Shown: positions 54,460-63,671, counted from the first letter of the stretch. The stretch: DNA of 64,000 bases from Marinobacter sp. 1-4A (GCF_016597725.1 NZ_VCGY01000010.1:62001-126000), one strand, 5' to 3'. A program made the numbers and translations. Notes: a model not told the origin generated them from the letters alone.

Positions 54460-55758
54460 TTAGCCCATGTGGAGAAGCATGGTTTGCGGTGATTCCAAGT
54501 AGCTCTTCCACAGGTTATTGAAGCGAGCGATGGTGCCGCCATCAATAATGCGATGATCTCCCGCCCAGCTGATAGTCATGATGGAACGCTCCACCACTTG
54601 ACCGTTGGCATCAAAGCGCGGCAGCTTCTGTGTGCGCCCCAAGGCCACGATCGCCACTTCCGGCGCATTGATAATGGGCGAAGCATAGGTGCCGCCCAAT
54701 GCGCCAATGTTGGAAATGGTGATGGTGCCGCCTTTGAGATCTGCCTGACTGACCCGACCTTCCCGTGCGGCTTCTGTCAGGCGGGTAACCTCGTCGGCAA
54801 TTTCCAGCAAGGTTAGCTGGCCTACGTTTTTAACATTGGGTACGAGTAGCCCGATTTTGCTGTCTACCGCCATCCCAACGTTACAACTCGGCTGGTAATG
54901 GATTTCGGTAACATCCTCGTTAATCTGGCTGTTGAGTATTGGGTACTCACGCACGGCGAGAGCGATGGCTTTCATAATAAAAGGCATCAAGGTTAGCCGA
55001 GAGCCGCGGGCTTCGGCTTCCGGTTTTAGCTGCTGGCGCAGGTTCAACAATTCCGTCACATCAATGTCTTCGCTGAAGTTGAAGTGCGGAATGGTGGATG
55101 CAGACGCCACCATGCGCTTGGCCATCACAGCCTGCATACCCTTGATGGGTTCTACGCGAACCTCTTGGCTTTGTTCCGGTCTTTGTGGCTTGCTTGTTGA
55201 GGCTGATGAAGCCCCGGCGGCTGGTTGCTCAAGGTGTGATAAGACATCGGCTTTGAGCACGCGGCCGTCTTTGCCAGAGCCTTCGATATCCGACAGCGTC
55301 AGCTCATTCTCGCGCACCAAGCGGCGTACCGCAGGGCTGGCGGGAATTCGTTGTCCGTCTTGGCGTGCTGTGGGAATGGTAGCAGGTGTCTCTGCAGACT
55401 CTGGGCTGGGTTTTGGCTCAGGGCTGTTTTTCGGCTCAGGGCTGCTCCCAGACTCGCGGTCCTTCTCGGGCTCGTCGCTTTTACTTTCGGCGCTGGCCTG
55501 GCCATCCGAGTTTTCACCGCTCTCATCCACCAACTCAAACAACGGCGCGTGTACTTTGGCTATGTCGCCTTCTTTCCAGTACAGCTTGGTAACCCGGCCC
55601 TTATAGGGCGCTGGAATTTCCACCAGCGCTTTGTCGGTCATCACTTCTGCAACGGGCTGATCCTCTTCGATCAGGTCACCTTCACTCACCAGCCATTTAA
55701 CCAGTTCACATTCCACGATACCTTCGCCGATATCGGGCAGTATAAAATCGCTCATCAT
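54460..55758 (-). CDS. bkdB: branched-chain keto-acid dehydrogenase E2
   Basis: A 432-residue dihydrolipoyl acyltransferase. Lipoyl domain (2-78; the modified Lys is in MTDKALVEIPAPYKG), a Ser/Pro/Glu-rich linker, peripheral subunit-binding domain (about 140-178; PAVRRLVRENELTLSDIEG), and the catalytic domain with GDHRIIDGG (HxxxDG). Residue pattern fits the BCKDH/E2 group more than PDH-E2. AGGAG precedes two adjacent ATG codons. It is third in the E1alpha-E1beta-E2-kinase operon. Confidence 0.93.
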   Translation of the reverse strand: MMSDFILPDIGEGIVECELVKWLVSEGDLIEEDQPVAEVMTDKALVEIPAPYKGRVTKLYWKEGDIAKVHAPLFELVDESGENSDGQASAESKSDEPEKDRESGSSPEPKNSPEPKPSPESAETPATIPTARQDGQRIPASPAVRRLVRENELTLSDIEGSGKDGRVLKADVLSHLEQPAAGASSASTSKPQRPEQSQEVRVEPIKGMQAVMAKRMVASASTIPHFNFSEDIDVTELLNLRQQLKPEAEARGSRLTLMPFIMKAIALAVREYPILNSQINEDVTEIHYQPSCNVGMAVDSKIGLLVPNVKNVGQLTLLEIADEVTRLTEAAREGRVSQADLKGGTITISNIGALGGTYASPIINAPEVAIVALGRTQKLPRFDANGQVVERSIMTISWAGDHRIIDGGTIARFNNLWKSYLESPQTMLLHMG

Positions 55759-55781
55759 TGTTCTCCTGTCCGGATATCTGC

Positions 55782-56759
55782 TTAGAATTCGACGCTTTCC
55801 CGAATGGCCTCATAGACCTTCAGGTGGTTGGGGAAGTGCTCTTTCTCAAGCACCAGCGGGAAGGGGGTATCCATCCCGGTAACCCGTGCGATAGGCGATT
55901 CCAGATAGAGGAAACAACGTTCCTGAATCGTTGCGGCTATCTCGCCAGCAAAGCCTCCCGTAAGGGGCGCTTCGTGGGTGATGACCAAACGCCCGGTTTT
56001 AAGTACGGATTCAGCGACGGTTTCCACATCCCAGGGCAGGATGGTGCGCAGATCAATGACTTCGCAGGAGAAGCCTTCTTTTTCGGCCATTTCGACGGCT
56101 TTATCGATAACTTCCATTTGCGCGCCCCAGCCCAGCACCGTTACATCGGTGCCTTCTTTGAGGACCTCGGCTTCGCCCAGAGGCAGTTGATACTCACCCT
56201 CAGGCACTTCGCCAACAGAAGCCCGGTACAGACGCTTTGGCTCGAAGAACAGGGTGGGGTTGGGGTCGTTGATGGAGGCCAGCAGCAGCCCTTTCGCCTG
56301 ATGCGGGTTGCGTGGCACCACAATCTTCAAGCCGGGGGTGTGGGCGAAGTAGGCTTCAGGTGACTGAGAGTGATACAAACCACCGGCTATGCCGCCGCCG
56401 TAGGGTGTTCGGATCGTCAGGTTGCCCACATTGAACAGGTTGCCCGAGCGGTACCGGAACTTTGCAGACTCGTTAACAATCTGGTCGAAGGCGGGGAATA
56501 TGTAATCGGCAAACTGAATTTCGGCGACCGGGAACGAGCCTTGGGCCGCCAGACCGTTAGCGAAACCGATAATGCCTTGTTCCACCAGAGGCGTGTTGAA
56601 ACAGCGGTCTTTGCCGTACTTTTGTTGCAGGTTGCTGGTGGCGCGGAATACGCCCCCAAAAACGCCCACATCTTCACCAAAACACAAAACTTTGTCGTTA
56701 GCAGCCATCGCCAGATCAAGGGCGTCGTTGATGGCTTGCAGCATGTTCATCTTGGCCAT
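55782..56759 (-). CDS. bkdA2: branched-chain keto-acid dehydrogenase E1 beta
   Basis: A 325-residue E1 beta subunit: [55 protein letters not shown] and [20 protein letters not shown]. The subunit pairs with E1 alpha to form the thiamin-diphosphate site. The ATG just after the E1 alpha stop has an AGGGAGGGG ribosome site; an upstream start would lie inside E1 alpha and is rejected. Confidence 0.93.
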   Translation of the reverse strand: MAKMNMLQAINDALDLAMAANDKVLCFGEDVGVFGGVFRATSNLQQKYGKDRCFNTPLVEQGIIGFANGLAAQGSFPVAEIQFADYIFPAFDQIVNESAKFRYRSGNLFNVGNLTIRTPYGGGIAGGLYHSQSPEAYFAHTPGLKIVVPRNPHQAKGLLLASINDPNPTLFFEPKRLYRASVGEVPEGEYQLPLGEAEVLKEGTDVTVLGWGAQMEVIDKAVEMAEKEGFSCEVIDLRTILPWDVETVAESVLKTGRLVITHEAPLTGGFAGEIAATIQERCFLYLESPIARVTGMDTPFPLVLEKEHFPNHLKVYEAIRESVEF

Positions 56760-56760
56760 G

Positions 56761-57945
56761 TTATGCCCCTCCCTGAACGTGAATGGCCGACTTGGGGTAC
56801 TCATCGGGATATTTGCGAATGTGTGCCTTTAATTTTTCAAACTGCGCGTTCAGCAGCGGGGGCACTTCGTCGTAAACATCCGTTACCAGAGTTTCCAGTG
56901 GGGGCGGTGGCAGTTTCTGGGCCCGTTTCATGGTTTCGAGCACTTCGCGGCGCAGGCGTTCCTGCAGCTCTTTCTCTTCACCCTCGCTCCACCATTTTTT
57001 CTTGGTGAGCCAGTTTTGCATGCGCAGAATGGGGTCTTTTTCGCGCCACACAGCTTCTTCGTCTTTGCTGCGATAACCCGAAGGGTCATCCGATGACGAA
57101 TGGGCTGCCAACCGGTAAGACATGGCTTCGATCAAAACCGGGCGGTTCTCTTCAACGGCAAGTTTGCGGGCGGCTTGAGTGGCTTGATAAACGGCCAGAA
57201 TATCGTTGCCGTCTACGCGAATAGTGTCCATTTTGTAGCCAAAGCCCCGGGGCGCTATGCCATCGGCGGCAAACTGTTCGTCAGCAGGGGTGGAAATGGC
57301 ATAGCCATTGTTGCGACAGAAGAAAATAGCGGGGACGCGGTGTACAGCGGCCATGTTTAGGCCGGCGTGGAAGTCGCCTTCCGAAGCGGCGCCTTCACCG
57401 AAGTAGACAATGGTGCAATGCCCATCCCCGGCCATTTTTTGGCCATAGGCGTAGCCGGTAGCCTGTGGAATCTGGGTGGCCAGAGGAGATGAGATGGTCA
57501 TGTAGTTGAGCTTGCTGGAGCCATAGTGAACCGGCATCTGGCGGCCCTTGCCGTAGTCTTTCTCGTTGCCGAACAACTGGTTCATGAACTCGTCAATGGT
57601 AAAGCCACGATAGGCCAGCGCGCCTTGCTCACGGTACTGCGCCATAATCATGTCCGCATCGTCGAGCGCTGCGGTACTACCAATAATGGCAGCTTCTTCG
57701 CCGGTGCACTGCATGTAGAAGCTGAGGCGGCCTTGGCGCTGAGCACCCAGCATACGCTCGTCCAACACGCGGGTGGTAACCATGGCGTGGTAAATTCGCA
57801 GAGCCTTTTCTTTATCAATGTCAGGAGCTTTGCCGCCTTTGTAGAGGGAGCCGTCCTGCTTGAGAAGTTTGAAGGTCGGTATGCGGTATTCCGCACCGTC
57901 CGTAAAAACAGGGGTATAAACGGTTTTGGATTTTGTTGTTGTCAT
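56761..57945 (-). CDS. bkdA1: branched-chain keto-acid dehydrogenase E1 alpha
   Basis: A 394-residue E1 alpha subunit. [17 protein letters not shown] and the TPP motif [19 protein letters not shown] are present. The loop [13 protein letters not shown] at residues 281-293 corresponds to the HHSTSDDSSAYRS loop that is phosphorylated in mammalian BCKDH. It catalyses decarboxylation of branched 2-oxoacids with transfer to the lipoyl E2. The chosen ATG has GAGG upstream; the longer frame (51 more residues) has no family similarity. First gene of the operon. Confidence 0.93.
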   Translation of the reverse strand: MTTTKSKTVYTPVFTDGAEYRIPTFKLLKQDGSLYKGGKAPDIDKEKALRIYHAMVTTRVLDERMLGAQRQGRLSFYMQCTGEEAAIIGSTAALDDADMIMAQYREQGALAYRGFTIDEFMNQLFGNEKDYGKGRQMPVHYGSSKLNYMTISSPLATQIPQATGYAYGQKMAGDGHCTIVYFGEGAASEGDFHAGLNMAAVHRVPAIFFCRNNGYAISTPADEQFAADGIAPRGFGYKMDTIRVDGNDILAVYQATQAARKLAVEENRPVLIEAMSYRLAAHSSSDDPSGYRSKDEEAVWREKDPILRMQNWLTKKKWWSEGEEKELQERLRREVLETMKRAQKLPPPPLETLVTDVYDEVPPLLNAQFEKLKAHIRKYPDEYPKSAIHVQGGA

Positions 57946-58273
57946 AATCCTCGTCCTGGGGTGATGGCTTGAGGAACAGAATGCCCCTTGTGAGGGCCTC
58001 GTTAAATTGTGGAGCTTTGTCCTATCTGCCGGTGTTTTTCCAGAGTATAGAACGCAATATGCAACCCTGCCGGTGTTGCAACGGACTCCTTCTGCCAATT
58101 TTTCCGGTTTGGGTAAAACCGAGTCTTATTGGTCGATGTTGACCTTAACGTAAAGTGCGGCTTTTGGGTAGTGTCCTTTTTGGGTGAGCTATTGCTCCGA
58201 AAAAGCTAGACTGCCAAGCTGCGCTATCGGCTCGAATTACACCGGATGGGATTCTTAAAAAAGGTAAAGGGAT
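57946..58273. other. 328-base divergent promoter region
   Basis: No gene is supported between the BCKDH operon and the DUF2339 gene. Both transcripts start from here. No clear consensus promoter or operator was found by eye. Confidence 0.4.
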
Positions 58274-60850
58274 TTGGAAGCGATACTTATTTTGCTTGGC
58301 GTTGGACTTGCACTGTCCATACCTGTGGGCTCTGCTCTAGGCCTTCTGGCTTTCCTAAAGCGGAATGAGCAAGACGCTCGTATCGATGCGTTGAAGGCCG
58401 AGGTTGCTTCGCTGGGCCTTGAGCTGAACGAATTGCGTTCGCATGTTAAACAAGGGCAGGCTTCAGGCGCCCAAGAGCAAGACACTCAGACGTCGGTTTT
58501 TGTTGAGCCAGCCGAAGTGATAGTGAGTCAGCCTGAGGAGCCAGAACCCGAAAAAACACCAGAACCAACGCCGCATACCCCAGTTGCGCCTCGTGAGTCT
58601 TCTCCTGTGGTGGCCGCCCTAAAAGAAAACTGGATGGTTTGGCTAGGTGGCCTAAGTGTCGCGCTCGCTGGCATTTTTATGGTTAGCCATTCCATTAACG
58701 CCGGGCTGATTGGCCCTGTGCAGCAACTGTTGCTTGCCCTAATTACGGGCGTTGCCCTGCACTCTGGCGCGGAATATCTACGCAGGCGGCACGTGAGTAC
58801 AGATCAGGTGTTTGCCGCCTTGGCGGGTGGGGGCAGTATTACGCTATACGCCGCATTGCTCGCCGGTGTTCACCATTACCAGTTAATCAGCCCGGTTGTC
58901 GGGTTAATCCTGCTTGCGGTTGTCTCCTTGGCCACCATGGCGTTGGCACTTGTGCATGGCCCATTGCTGGCCATTATGGGGCTGAGTGGCGCCTATATTG
59001 TGCCTCTACTTATAGGTGGGGAGGACGGCAGCGTCGCCTTTGTGCTCTCGTACAGCTTCCTGATTACGATCAGTTCGTTGCTATTAATGCGTTACGTTTT
59101 CCGTGATTGGCTTTGGTATGCCACGCTGGCCGGGGCCTTGCTTTGGTGGGCAGCCACTGTGGCTGCAGCACCTACTGAACTGGCGACGGCTGTGTATCTG
59201 ACCGCTTTGTTTATTGTTTTTGCGTTTTTGCCGGGACAAGAGCAGGCAGCCCCTTCACGTTTGCGCGAGGCACTTCTGCCGCTATTGGCGATCTGGGGCA
59301 TTTCGATTGCACATCAATCTGGTGATAACCCGGCGTTTTGGAGCTGGCTGCTTATTCTGCCTGCCGCAAATTTGATTCCTCAGAGCCGGAGTACGCTGTG
59401 GTTTTTGCCGTGGGGTGCCGTGTTAGCCAGTGCTGCGGGTTGGCTGTTGTATATGGGTCGAATGGATGGCGATCTGTTTTATCTGATGCAGATTCCCATG
59501 GCACAGCAAGCTGGCTTTGTCAGCTATCTGATTGCTGCCGCCATCACCACCACTGGTTTGGGCCTCTGGCTTTGGGGGCGCTATGCCGACCAGCGACGCT
59601 GGGCCTCGTTGACCCTGCTTTCGCCGCTGGTATGGCTGGTGCTTGGCTGGTTGTTGCTGCAAGGCTATGGCGAAACATCGGTTGTATGGGCGGTTGCCAC
59701 CTTGGTGCTTGGCGCAGTATACGGCGTTCTGGCCTGGCGGATGGAAGGGCAGGCCCGTTATGGGAACGGCGTGGTGTGGGCCTTGATGGCAGCGCACGTA
59801 AGTTACTCACTAGCGACCGTGATGGCCTTCCGTGAGGCATCACTCACTCTGGCCTTATCGGTTCAGTTCGTTAGCCTTACTTGGCTGGCCAGACGGTATC
59901 AGATGCCTGAGCTGTACCTGATGTTAAAAGGCGTGTTAGCTCTGGTTGTTGCAAGGCTTACCTTCAACCCCTGGTTGCAGGGGTATGATGCCAGTGTGCA
60001 TTGGTCGCTTTGGACTTATGGTGGCGCTACTTTGCTGGCAGCTGTGGCTACAAGGCTTGCGGAGAAAGGCCATTCTATTCGCCCCTGGCTGGAAGGCGCC
60101 ACTCTGCACTTGCTGGTGTTGTTTCTGGGCGCAGAGCTGCGTTACTGGTTGTACGATGGCGATATATTTGCTCACGAGTACAGCCCGACCGAAGCAACCA
60201 TGAACACCCTGCTTTGGGGTGCGCTCAGTGTGACTTACGCGGTCCGGGCAAAATCCAGTCAGTCATTGGCTTGGCTTTACAGATTGTTCTCATGGGTTCT
60301 GCTGGCCCTTTCCGTTGTTAGCTATCTAACGCTACTCACTTTGCATAACCCGTGGTGGAGCGGCGGCTTCATTGGCAGCACGCCCATCTTCAATATGCTC
60401 TTGCCTGCTTTTGGTGGCCCGGTACTTTTGGCCCTTGTTATCAGCCGGTTCCCGCGGATTGCGCCCAAGCTCTGGTCAATGTGTGTGGCTGGGGCAGGGT
60501 TTCTTCTATTCACTGCTCTGCAAATTCGCCAGCTCTGGCAAGGTAGCGATATCGAACTTTGGCATGGCGTAACAGAGGGGGAGCTGTATACCTATTCCGT
60601 AGTCGGCATGGTCTACGCCATTGTGGCAATTCTGTACTCCACTGTTTATTCCACGAAGAGTGCCCATATTATCTTGTATAAGGCTGGCATGGCTTTGTTG
60701 GGGATTGTAATTGGTAAAATTTTCCTTATCGATATGGCTGGCTTGCAAGGTTTGTGGCGCGTTGCGGCCTTTATGGGGTTGGGGCTCGCCCTGCTAGGCC
60801 TTGCATGGATGTACCGAAAAGCGCAGCGTTCCAGTACTCAGGCTCCGTAA
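58274..60850 (+). CDS. DUF2339 multi-pass membrane protein
   Basis: An 858-residue protein starting at TTG. It has an N-terminal membrane helix (ILILLGVGLALSIPVGSALG), a short coiled coil (RIDALKAEVASLGLELNELR), a Pro/Glu-rich linker (SQPEEPEPEKTPEPTPHTP), and then more than twenty hydrophobic helices to the C-terminus. This is the DUF2339 layout. Its role is unknown. AAGGGA precedes the start. It is followed by DUF2750 30 bases later on the same strand. Confidence 0.88.
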   Translation: MEAILILLGVGLALSIPVGSALGLLAFLKRNEQDARIDALKAEVASLGLELNELRSHVKQGQASGAQEQDTQTSVFVEPAEVIVSQPEEPEPEKTPEPTPHTPVAPRESSPVVAALKENWMVWLGGLSVALAGIFMVSHSINAGLIGPVQQLLLALITGVALHSGAEYLRRRHVSTDQVFAALAGGGSITLYAALLAGVHHYQLISPVVGLILLAVVSLATMALALVHGPLLAIMGLSGAYIVPLLIGGEDGSVAFVLSYSFLITISSLLLMRYVFRDWLWYATLAGALLWWAATVAAAPTELATAVYLTALFIVFAFLPGQEQAAPSRLREALLPLLAIWGISIAHQSGDNPAFWSWLLILPAANLIPQSRSTLWFLPWGAVLASAAGWLLYMGRMDGDLFYLMQIPMAQQAGFVSYLIAAAITTTGLGLWLWGRYADQRRWASLTLLSPLVWLVLGWLLLQGYGETSVVWAVATLVLGAVYGVLAWRMEGQARYGNGVVWALMAAHVSYSLATVMAFREASLTLALSVQFVSLTWLARRYQMPELYLMLKGVLALVVARLTFNPWLQGYDASVHWSLWTYGGATLLAAVATRLAEKGHSIRPWLEGATLHLLVLFLGAELRYWLYDGDIFAHEYSPTEATMNTLLWGALSVTYAVRAKSSQSLAWLYRLFSWVLLALSVVSYLTLLTLHNPWWSGGFIGSTPIFNMLLPAFGGPVLLALVISRFPRIAPKLWSMCVAGAGFLLFTALQIRQLWQGSDIELWHGVTEGELYTYSVVGMVYAIVAILYSTVYSTKSAHIILYKAGMALLGIVIGKIFLIDMAGLQGLWRVAAFMGLGLALLGLAWMYRKAQRSSTQAP

Positions 60851-60879
60851 GCTAAATTTATAAAACAGAGAACCAGACT

Positions 60880-61263
60880 ATGAGTGATGAGCAGTTAACC
60901 AGCGTACTCGAAATGGATGGCGAAGAGAGATACGACTACTTTCTAAGCGCTGTTCTGGAAGAACGGGAGATCTGGATCCTTGTTAATTCCGATAGCCGCT
61001 TCCTATCCATTGTTTCAGAAGACGATGGCGTGGCCCACCTTCCGGTTTGGCCCAGCTCGGAGTTCGCGGCTGAATATGCCAAGGGAGCTGACGACCTGAC
61101 TCCGAAAAGCATTTCGCTGCCAGACTTCTTCAAAAAGTGGGTGTCGGGTTTATCGAAAGACGGGTTGTTGGTGGGGGTATTTCCGGGTGCAGACAAAACC
61201 TTGTGGATAACCGAAGCGAGCGAGCTGAAAAAAGACCTGCAAGATGAACTGTCCAGCTTCTAG
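60880..61263 (+). CDS. DUF2750 family protein
   Basis: A 127-residue acidic cytoplasmic protein matching DUF2750: RYDYFLSAVLEEREIWILVN, then LPVWPSSEFAAEYAKG, then GLLVGVFPGADKTLWI. Function unknown. No membrane segment. It lies between DUF2339 and trxC on the same strand with small gaps. Confidence 0.85.
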   Translation: MSDEQLTSVLEMDGEERYDYFLSAVLEEREIWILVNSDSRFLSIVSEDDGVAHLPVWPSSEFAAEYAKGADDLTPKSISLPDFFKKWVSGLSKDGLLVGVFPGADKTLWITEASELKKDLQDELSSF

Positions 61264-61296
61264 CGCTATCAACTTTGTGTATTGTGAGGTGGATGC

Positions 61297-61737
61297 ATGA
61301 GTGACGATCTCAAACATGTGGTTTGTCCACACTGTGACAAGGTTAACCGTGTGCCTGCAGACCGTTTAGCATCGGGCGGTCATTGCGGTGCTTGTAAACA
61401 GCCATTGTGGCCTGAGGGCGTACTTGAGCTTACAGGGCAAAACTTTGCAGCCCACACGGGCCGCAGCGACTTGCCGGTGCTGGTGGATTTCTGGGCGAGC
61501 TGGTGCGGCCCCTGCAAAATGATGGCGCCGCAGTTTGAGCAGGCAGCGCGTGGCTGGAAAGGCAAAGTGCGTTTTGCCAAGCTTAGTACGGAAGAGCACC
61601 CCGGCCCGGCAGGGCAATACAGTATCCGCAGCATCCCTACGTTGATTTTGTTCCGCAATGGCCGCGAGCTCGCTCGCCAAAGTGGCGCCATGAACAAGGG
61701 CCAAATCGACCAATGGCTGCAGAGTAACGGCTGCTGA
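61297..61737 (+). CDS. trxC: thioredoxin 2 TrxC
   Basis: A 146-residue thioredoxin with the extra N-terminal zinc-binding segment: CPHCDKVNR and CGACKQPL hold two CxxC pairs. The active site is FWASWCGPCKMMAPQF, and the cis-proline lies in IRSIPTLILF. These define TrxC, which reduces cytoplasmic disulfides and is often induced by oxidative stress; no OxyR site could be assigned. It is the last conventional chromosomal gene before the cassette-like region. Confidence 0.96.
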   Translation: MSDDLKHVVCPHCDKVNRVPADRLASGGHCGACKQPLWPEGVLELTGQNFAAHTGRSDLPVLVDFWASWCGPCKMMAPQFEQAARGWKGKVRFAKLSTEEHPGPAGQYSIRSIPTLILFRNGRELARQSGAMNKGQIDQWLQSNGC

Positions 61738-62118
61738 AAAGGGTAGCTCAGCGCGGGATGTGATTGAGCAGTAAATAATCTGGTCAGTTAACGGTCATAT
61801 TTGTCGAACGCCCGTTTTAACTGGCCTGAACTGGCTTGTCCCGCGCCTTTTCACAAAGTTATCCACAGATTTACGGGATAACTCTTAAACCGCGCGTTTG
61901 CCTATCACCCCGAGGCGCTCTTTCTGTCATTAAACAGAATGAACTGGCGAACCCGGCTGATATAGGTTTTCTCGGTTCGATAGCTGTACTGCTTGGCTCT
62001 AATTTCGGTGCGAACCGGTTGCAGAAAGGTGATTTAGGCACAGCCGCACCTCCATGGCTGAAAGCTGAATGTAGCAAAGAATACCGGTTGCGACTGAGGT
62101 CAAAGCGTTAGGCGTAGC

Positions 62119-62148
62119 GGAGTTATACGAACGCATTCGCAAAACTCC
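62119..62148. repeat. palindromic GGAGTTATAC element, copy A
   Basis: GGAGTT...AACTCC ends form a hairpin. Its interior halves TTATACGAACG and CATTCGCAAAACTCC recur, reverse complemented, at 62344-62384, so the two copies are inverted around about 200 bases. Confidence 0.5.
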
Positions 62149-62201
62149 AGAAGGCATATGAGAAATAGCTGTAACTATCTGATAAGGTTTGAAAGTAAGA
62201 G

Positions 62202-62280
62202 CAAGAACGGCGGAGTTATACGCCCATAGCGAGAGCGCGAACGACCCGAGCGAGGGCGTATAACTCCGGCGCTAGTCTTG
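62202..62280. repeat. inverted repeat CGGAGTTATACGCCC
   Basis: The 15-base arm at 62211-62225 is exactly complementary to 62254-62268. CAAGA and TCTTG extend the pairing outside a small internal loop. The 28-base centre is purine-rich. Confidence 0.65.
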
Positions 62281-62343
62281 GCGGTTGATGCTCAAGATTC
62301 TGTTTTTATTGATAAAACCTTTTTCTTTTGAGTATGTTTGAAT

Positions 62344-62384
62344 GGAGTTTTGCGAATGAGTGATATGCGAACTCGTTCGTATAA
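62344..62384. repeat. inverted partner, copy B
   Basis: GGAGTTTTGCGAATG (62344-62358) and CGTTCGTATAA (62374-62384) are reverse complements of the two halves of copy A, separated here by a 15-base insertion. It ends just before the ribosome site of the acetyltransferase gene. Confidence 0.5.
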
Positions 62385-62415
62385 TTAGCTGTTACGAGTA
62401 CTAGGGAGTAAACAA

Positions 62416-62841
62416 ATGATTCGCGATTATCGGGAAGCCGATATTGATCAAATCTTGGCAATCTGGCTATCTGCATCGATTAAAGCCCATGATTTCATCG
62501 AATCTGCATTTTGGAAGACGAAGATTAGCGAGATGCGTGATGTATACATCCCGGCATCGGAGACGCTTGTGTATGAAGCCCAGGGAGAAGTTGCAGGGTT
62601 CTATAGCCTCTATGAGAGTAATCTCGCTGCGATCTTTGTTACACCAAAATCACAGGGCCAAGGGTTGGGCTCAGTCCTGATTGATGATGCGAAGAACCGG
62701 CGAGAGAAGTTGCAGCTCACTGTTTACAAAGAAAATACTCCTAGCATCAAGTTCTATGAGAAACACGGATTCACTGTACTTGGAGAGCAAATCGATGAGC
62801 ATACCGGGCACCCTGAGCTCATCATGGAGTATCACTCGTAA
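62416..62841 (+). CDS. GNAT family N-acetyltransferase (YjaB-like), cassette gene
   Basis: A 141-residue GNAT protein: MIRDYREADIDQILAIWLSA, the acetyl-CoA-binding loop VTPKSQGQGLGSVLIDDAKN, and KFYEKHGFTVLGEQID. Close in character to YjaB. It uses acetyl-CoA to acetylate an unknown amine. GGGAG lies nine bases before the ATG. Its stop overlaps the start of an attC-like site, the standard relation in an integron cassette. Confidence 0.9.
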   Translation: MIRDYREADIDQILAIWLSASIKAHDFIESAFWKTKISEMRDVYIPASETLVYEAQGEVAGFYSLYESNLAAIFVTPKSQGQGLGSVLIDDAKNRREKLQLTVYKENTPSIKFYEKHGFTVLGEQIDEHTGHPELIMEYHS

Positions 62842-62910
62842 CAAGGCGCAGCAGTATGCGGCCGTTGGCCGCCGGACGCTCGTAAACTCACGCCGCTGTG
62901 CTTGGCGTTA
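62839..62910 (+). repeat. attC-like recombination site 1
   Basis: TAACAAGGCGCAGCAG at the left and CCGCTGTGCTTGGCGTTA at the right are imperfect inverted repeats, and the interior has GCGGCC/GGCCGC pairing. About 72 bases. The layout TAAC...GCGTTA with short stems and an unpaired offset is that of integron attC (59-base element) sites. The stop codon of the acetyltransferase lies at its left end. Confidence 0.75.
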
Positions 62911-62962
62911 ATGGCCAAGGCCTCGTAAGGATTCAGTCAGTAAAGCAGGGAGTTGCTTTTAA

Positions 62963-63124
62963 ATGTTTACCATCGTCCAACTCATCTCCCCGCAAAACAC
63001 TGCAAAATCATTAGGTTTCGTGTTCTGGTTCTTTTCGCCATGGGCTAGGCTGGGTGCAAGCTGCATTGCAGAGGGCATTCGGGTTTGGGTGCCAGGGATA
63101 AACTGCCGGGTAACCGGCCATTAA
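62963..63124 (+). CDS. 53-residue hypothetical protein, cassette gene
   Basis: Read directly: MFTIVQLISPQNTAKSLGFV, then FWFFSPWARLGASCIAEGIR, then VWVPGINCRVTGH. One hydrophobic patch (SLGFVFWFFSPWARLGASC). Its TAA stop is the first three bases of the second attC-like site, as usual for cassette genes. AGGGAG lies 10 bases before the ATG. No family was recognised. Confidence 0.5.
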   Translation: MFTIVQLISPQNTAKSLGFVFWFFSPWARLGASCIAEGIRVWVPGINCRVTGH

Positions 63125-63185
63125 CAAGTGACTGTCGGACGCACCTACGCTGGCGCTCCGGTGCGCCGCAAAGCCATTGCGTATG
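63122..63185 (+). repeat. attC-like recombination site 2 (degenerate end)
   Basis: Left end TAACAAGTGACTG, interior pairing GGACGCACC with GGTGCGCC, right end CCATTGCGTATG. The right core appears to have lost a T relative to GCGTTATG, so it may recombine poorly. About 64 bases. Confidence 0.6.
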
Positions 63186-63199
63186 CGTAGGAGGGAATT

Positions 63200-63667
63200 G
63201 TGAGAATCGAGTATTCATATGGAATATTTGGGTACTTCTTAAAGTACTTTGGTGGTGTAATTATGATTGCATTACTAGGCGCTTTTCTTTTCATTGCTTA
63301 TTTAATTCCCCAGCGGCCGGTTTCTTGGGAAGCAGTATTCTTAGCTTTTCTTGTGCTTTTCATGATTCCTATATGCTGTAAAGGTATTTATTATCTATTT
63401 AAATTTAACGATTCATTTGTTTGCAATTACATTTTTATAAATGACTCCCTCACCATAATTCGAAAAAATAAAGCTATCCAGAGTTTATCGCTAGACGAGG
63501 TGTGCTCAATTGTGTATTTAAAACTCCCCAAAGTTATCGAGGTTCACTTTCGCTCTCTAAGCAAACCAATAGTTCTTATGAATAATGGGCAATACGAAAC
63601 AAATTCATTTGTTCAACTTAAAGACTTCCTGTTTAAAAACAACTCAGTTAAGGTCAAGTGGATATGA
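63200..63667 (+). CDS. membrane protein of unknown function, cassette gene
   Basis: A 155-residue frame starting at GTG with an AGGAGG ribosome site. Two hydrophobic segments (about 16-36, VIMIALLGAFLFIAYLI, and 42-65, AVFLAFLVLFMIPICC) precede a soluble C-terminal domain with ICCKGIYYLFKFNDSFVC and HFRSLSKPIVLMNNG. AT-rich codon use unlike the rest of the window suggests recent acquisition. No family was recognised. It sits between attC-like sites 2 and 3. Confidence 0.7.
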   Translation: MRIEYSYGIFGYFLKYFGGVIMIALLGAFLFIAYLIPQRPVSWEAVFLAFLVLFMIPICCKGIYYLFKFNDSFVCNYIFINDSLTIIRKNKAIQSLSLDEVCSIVYLKLPKVIEVHFRSLSKPIVLMNNGQYETNSFVQLKDFLFKNNSVKVKWI

Positions 63668-63671
63668 CGCA

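Larger units (their letters stand above)
61738..62415. other. 678-base region without a convincing gene, rich in palindromes
   Basis: Overlapping frames at 61836-62111 (plus) and 61871-62077 (minus) have no recognised family. GCGTTAGGC at 62105-62113 is a perfect GTTRRRY core as seen at integron recombination sites, but its upstream partner is not identifiable. From 62119 a set of GGAGTTATAC / GTATAACTCC palindromes follows. Likely the left boundary of the cassette-like region. Confidence 0.4.

Noticed and set aside
54455..54511. Upstream GTG start for the kinase-like gene
   Set aside because: It would lie inside the E2 coding region in another frame; the ATG five bases after the E2 stop fits operon coupling.
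57946..58098. 51-residue N-terminal extension of E1 alpha
   Set aside because: No similarity to E1 alpha N-termini and no ribosome site; the internal ATG has GAGG.
61836..62111. 91-codon plus-strand frame and a 68-codon minus-strand frame (61871-62077)
   Set aside because: Overlapping frames on both strands, no recognised family, no good ribosome site; more likely non-coding sequence at the cassette boundary.
62258..62396. A further attC site ending before the acetyltransferase gene
   Set aside because: GTATAAC and GTTACGA cores each deviate and the flanks do not pair, so it was left as a repeat.
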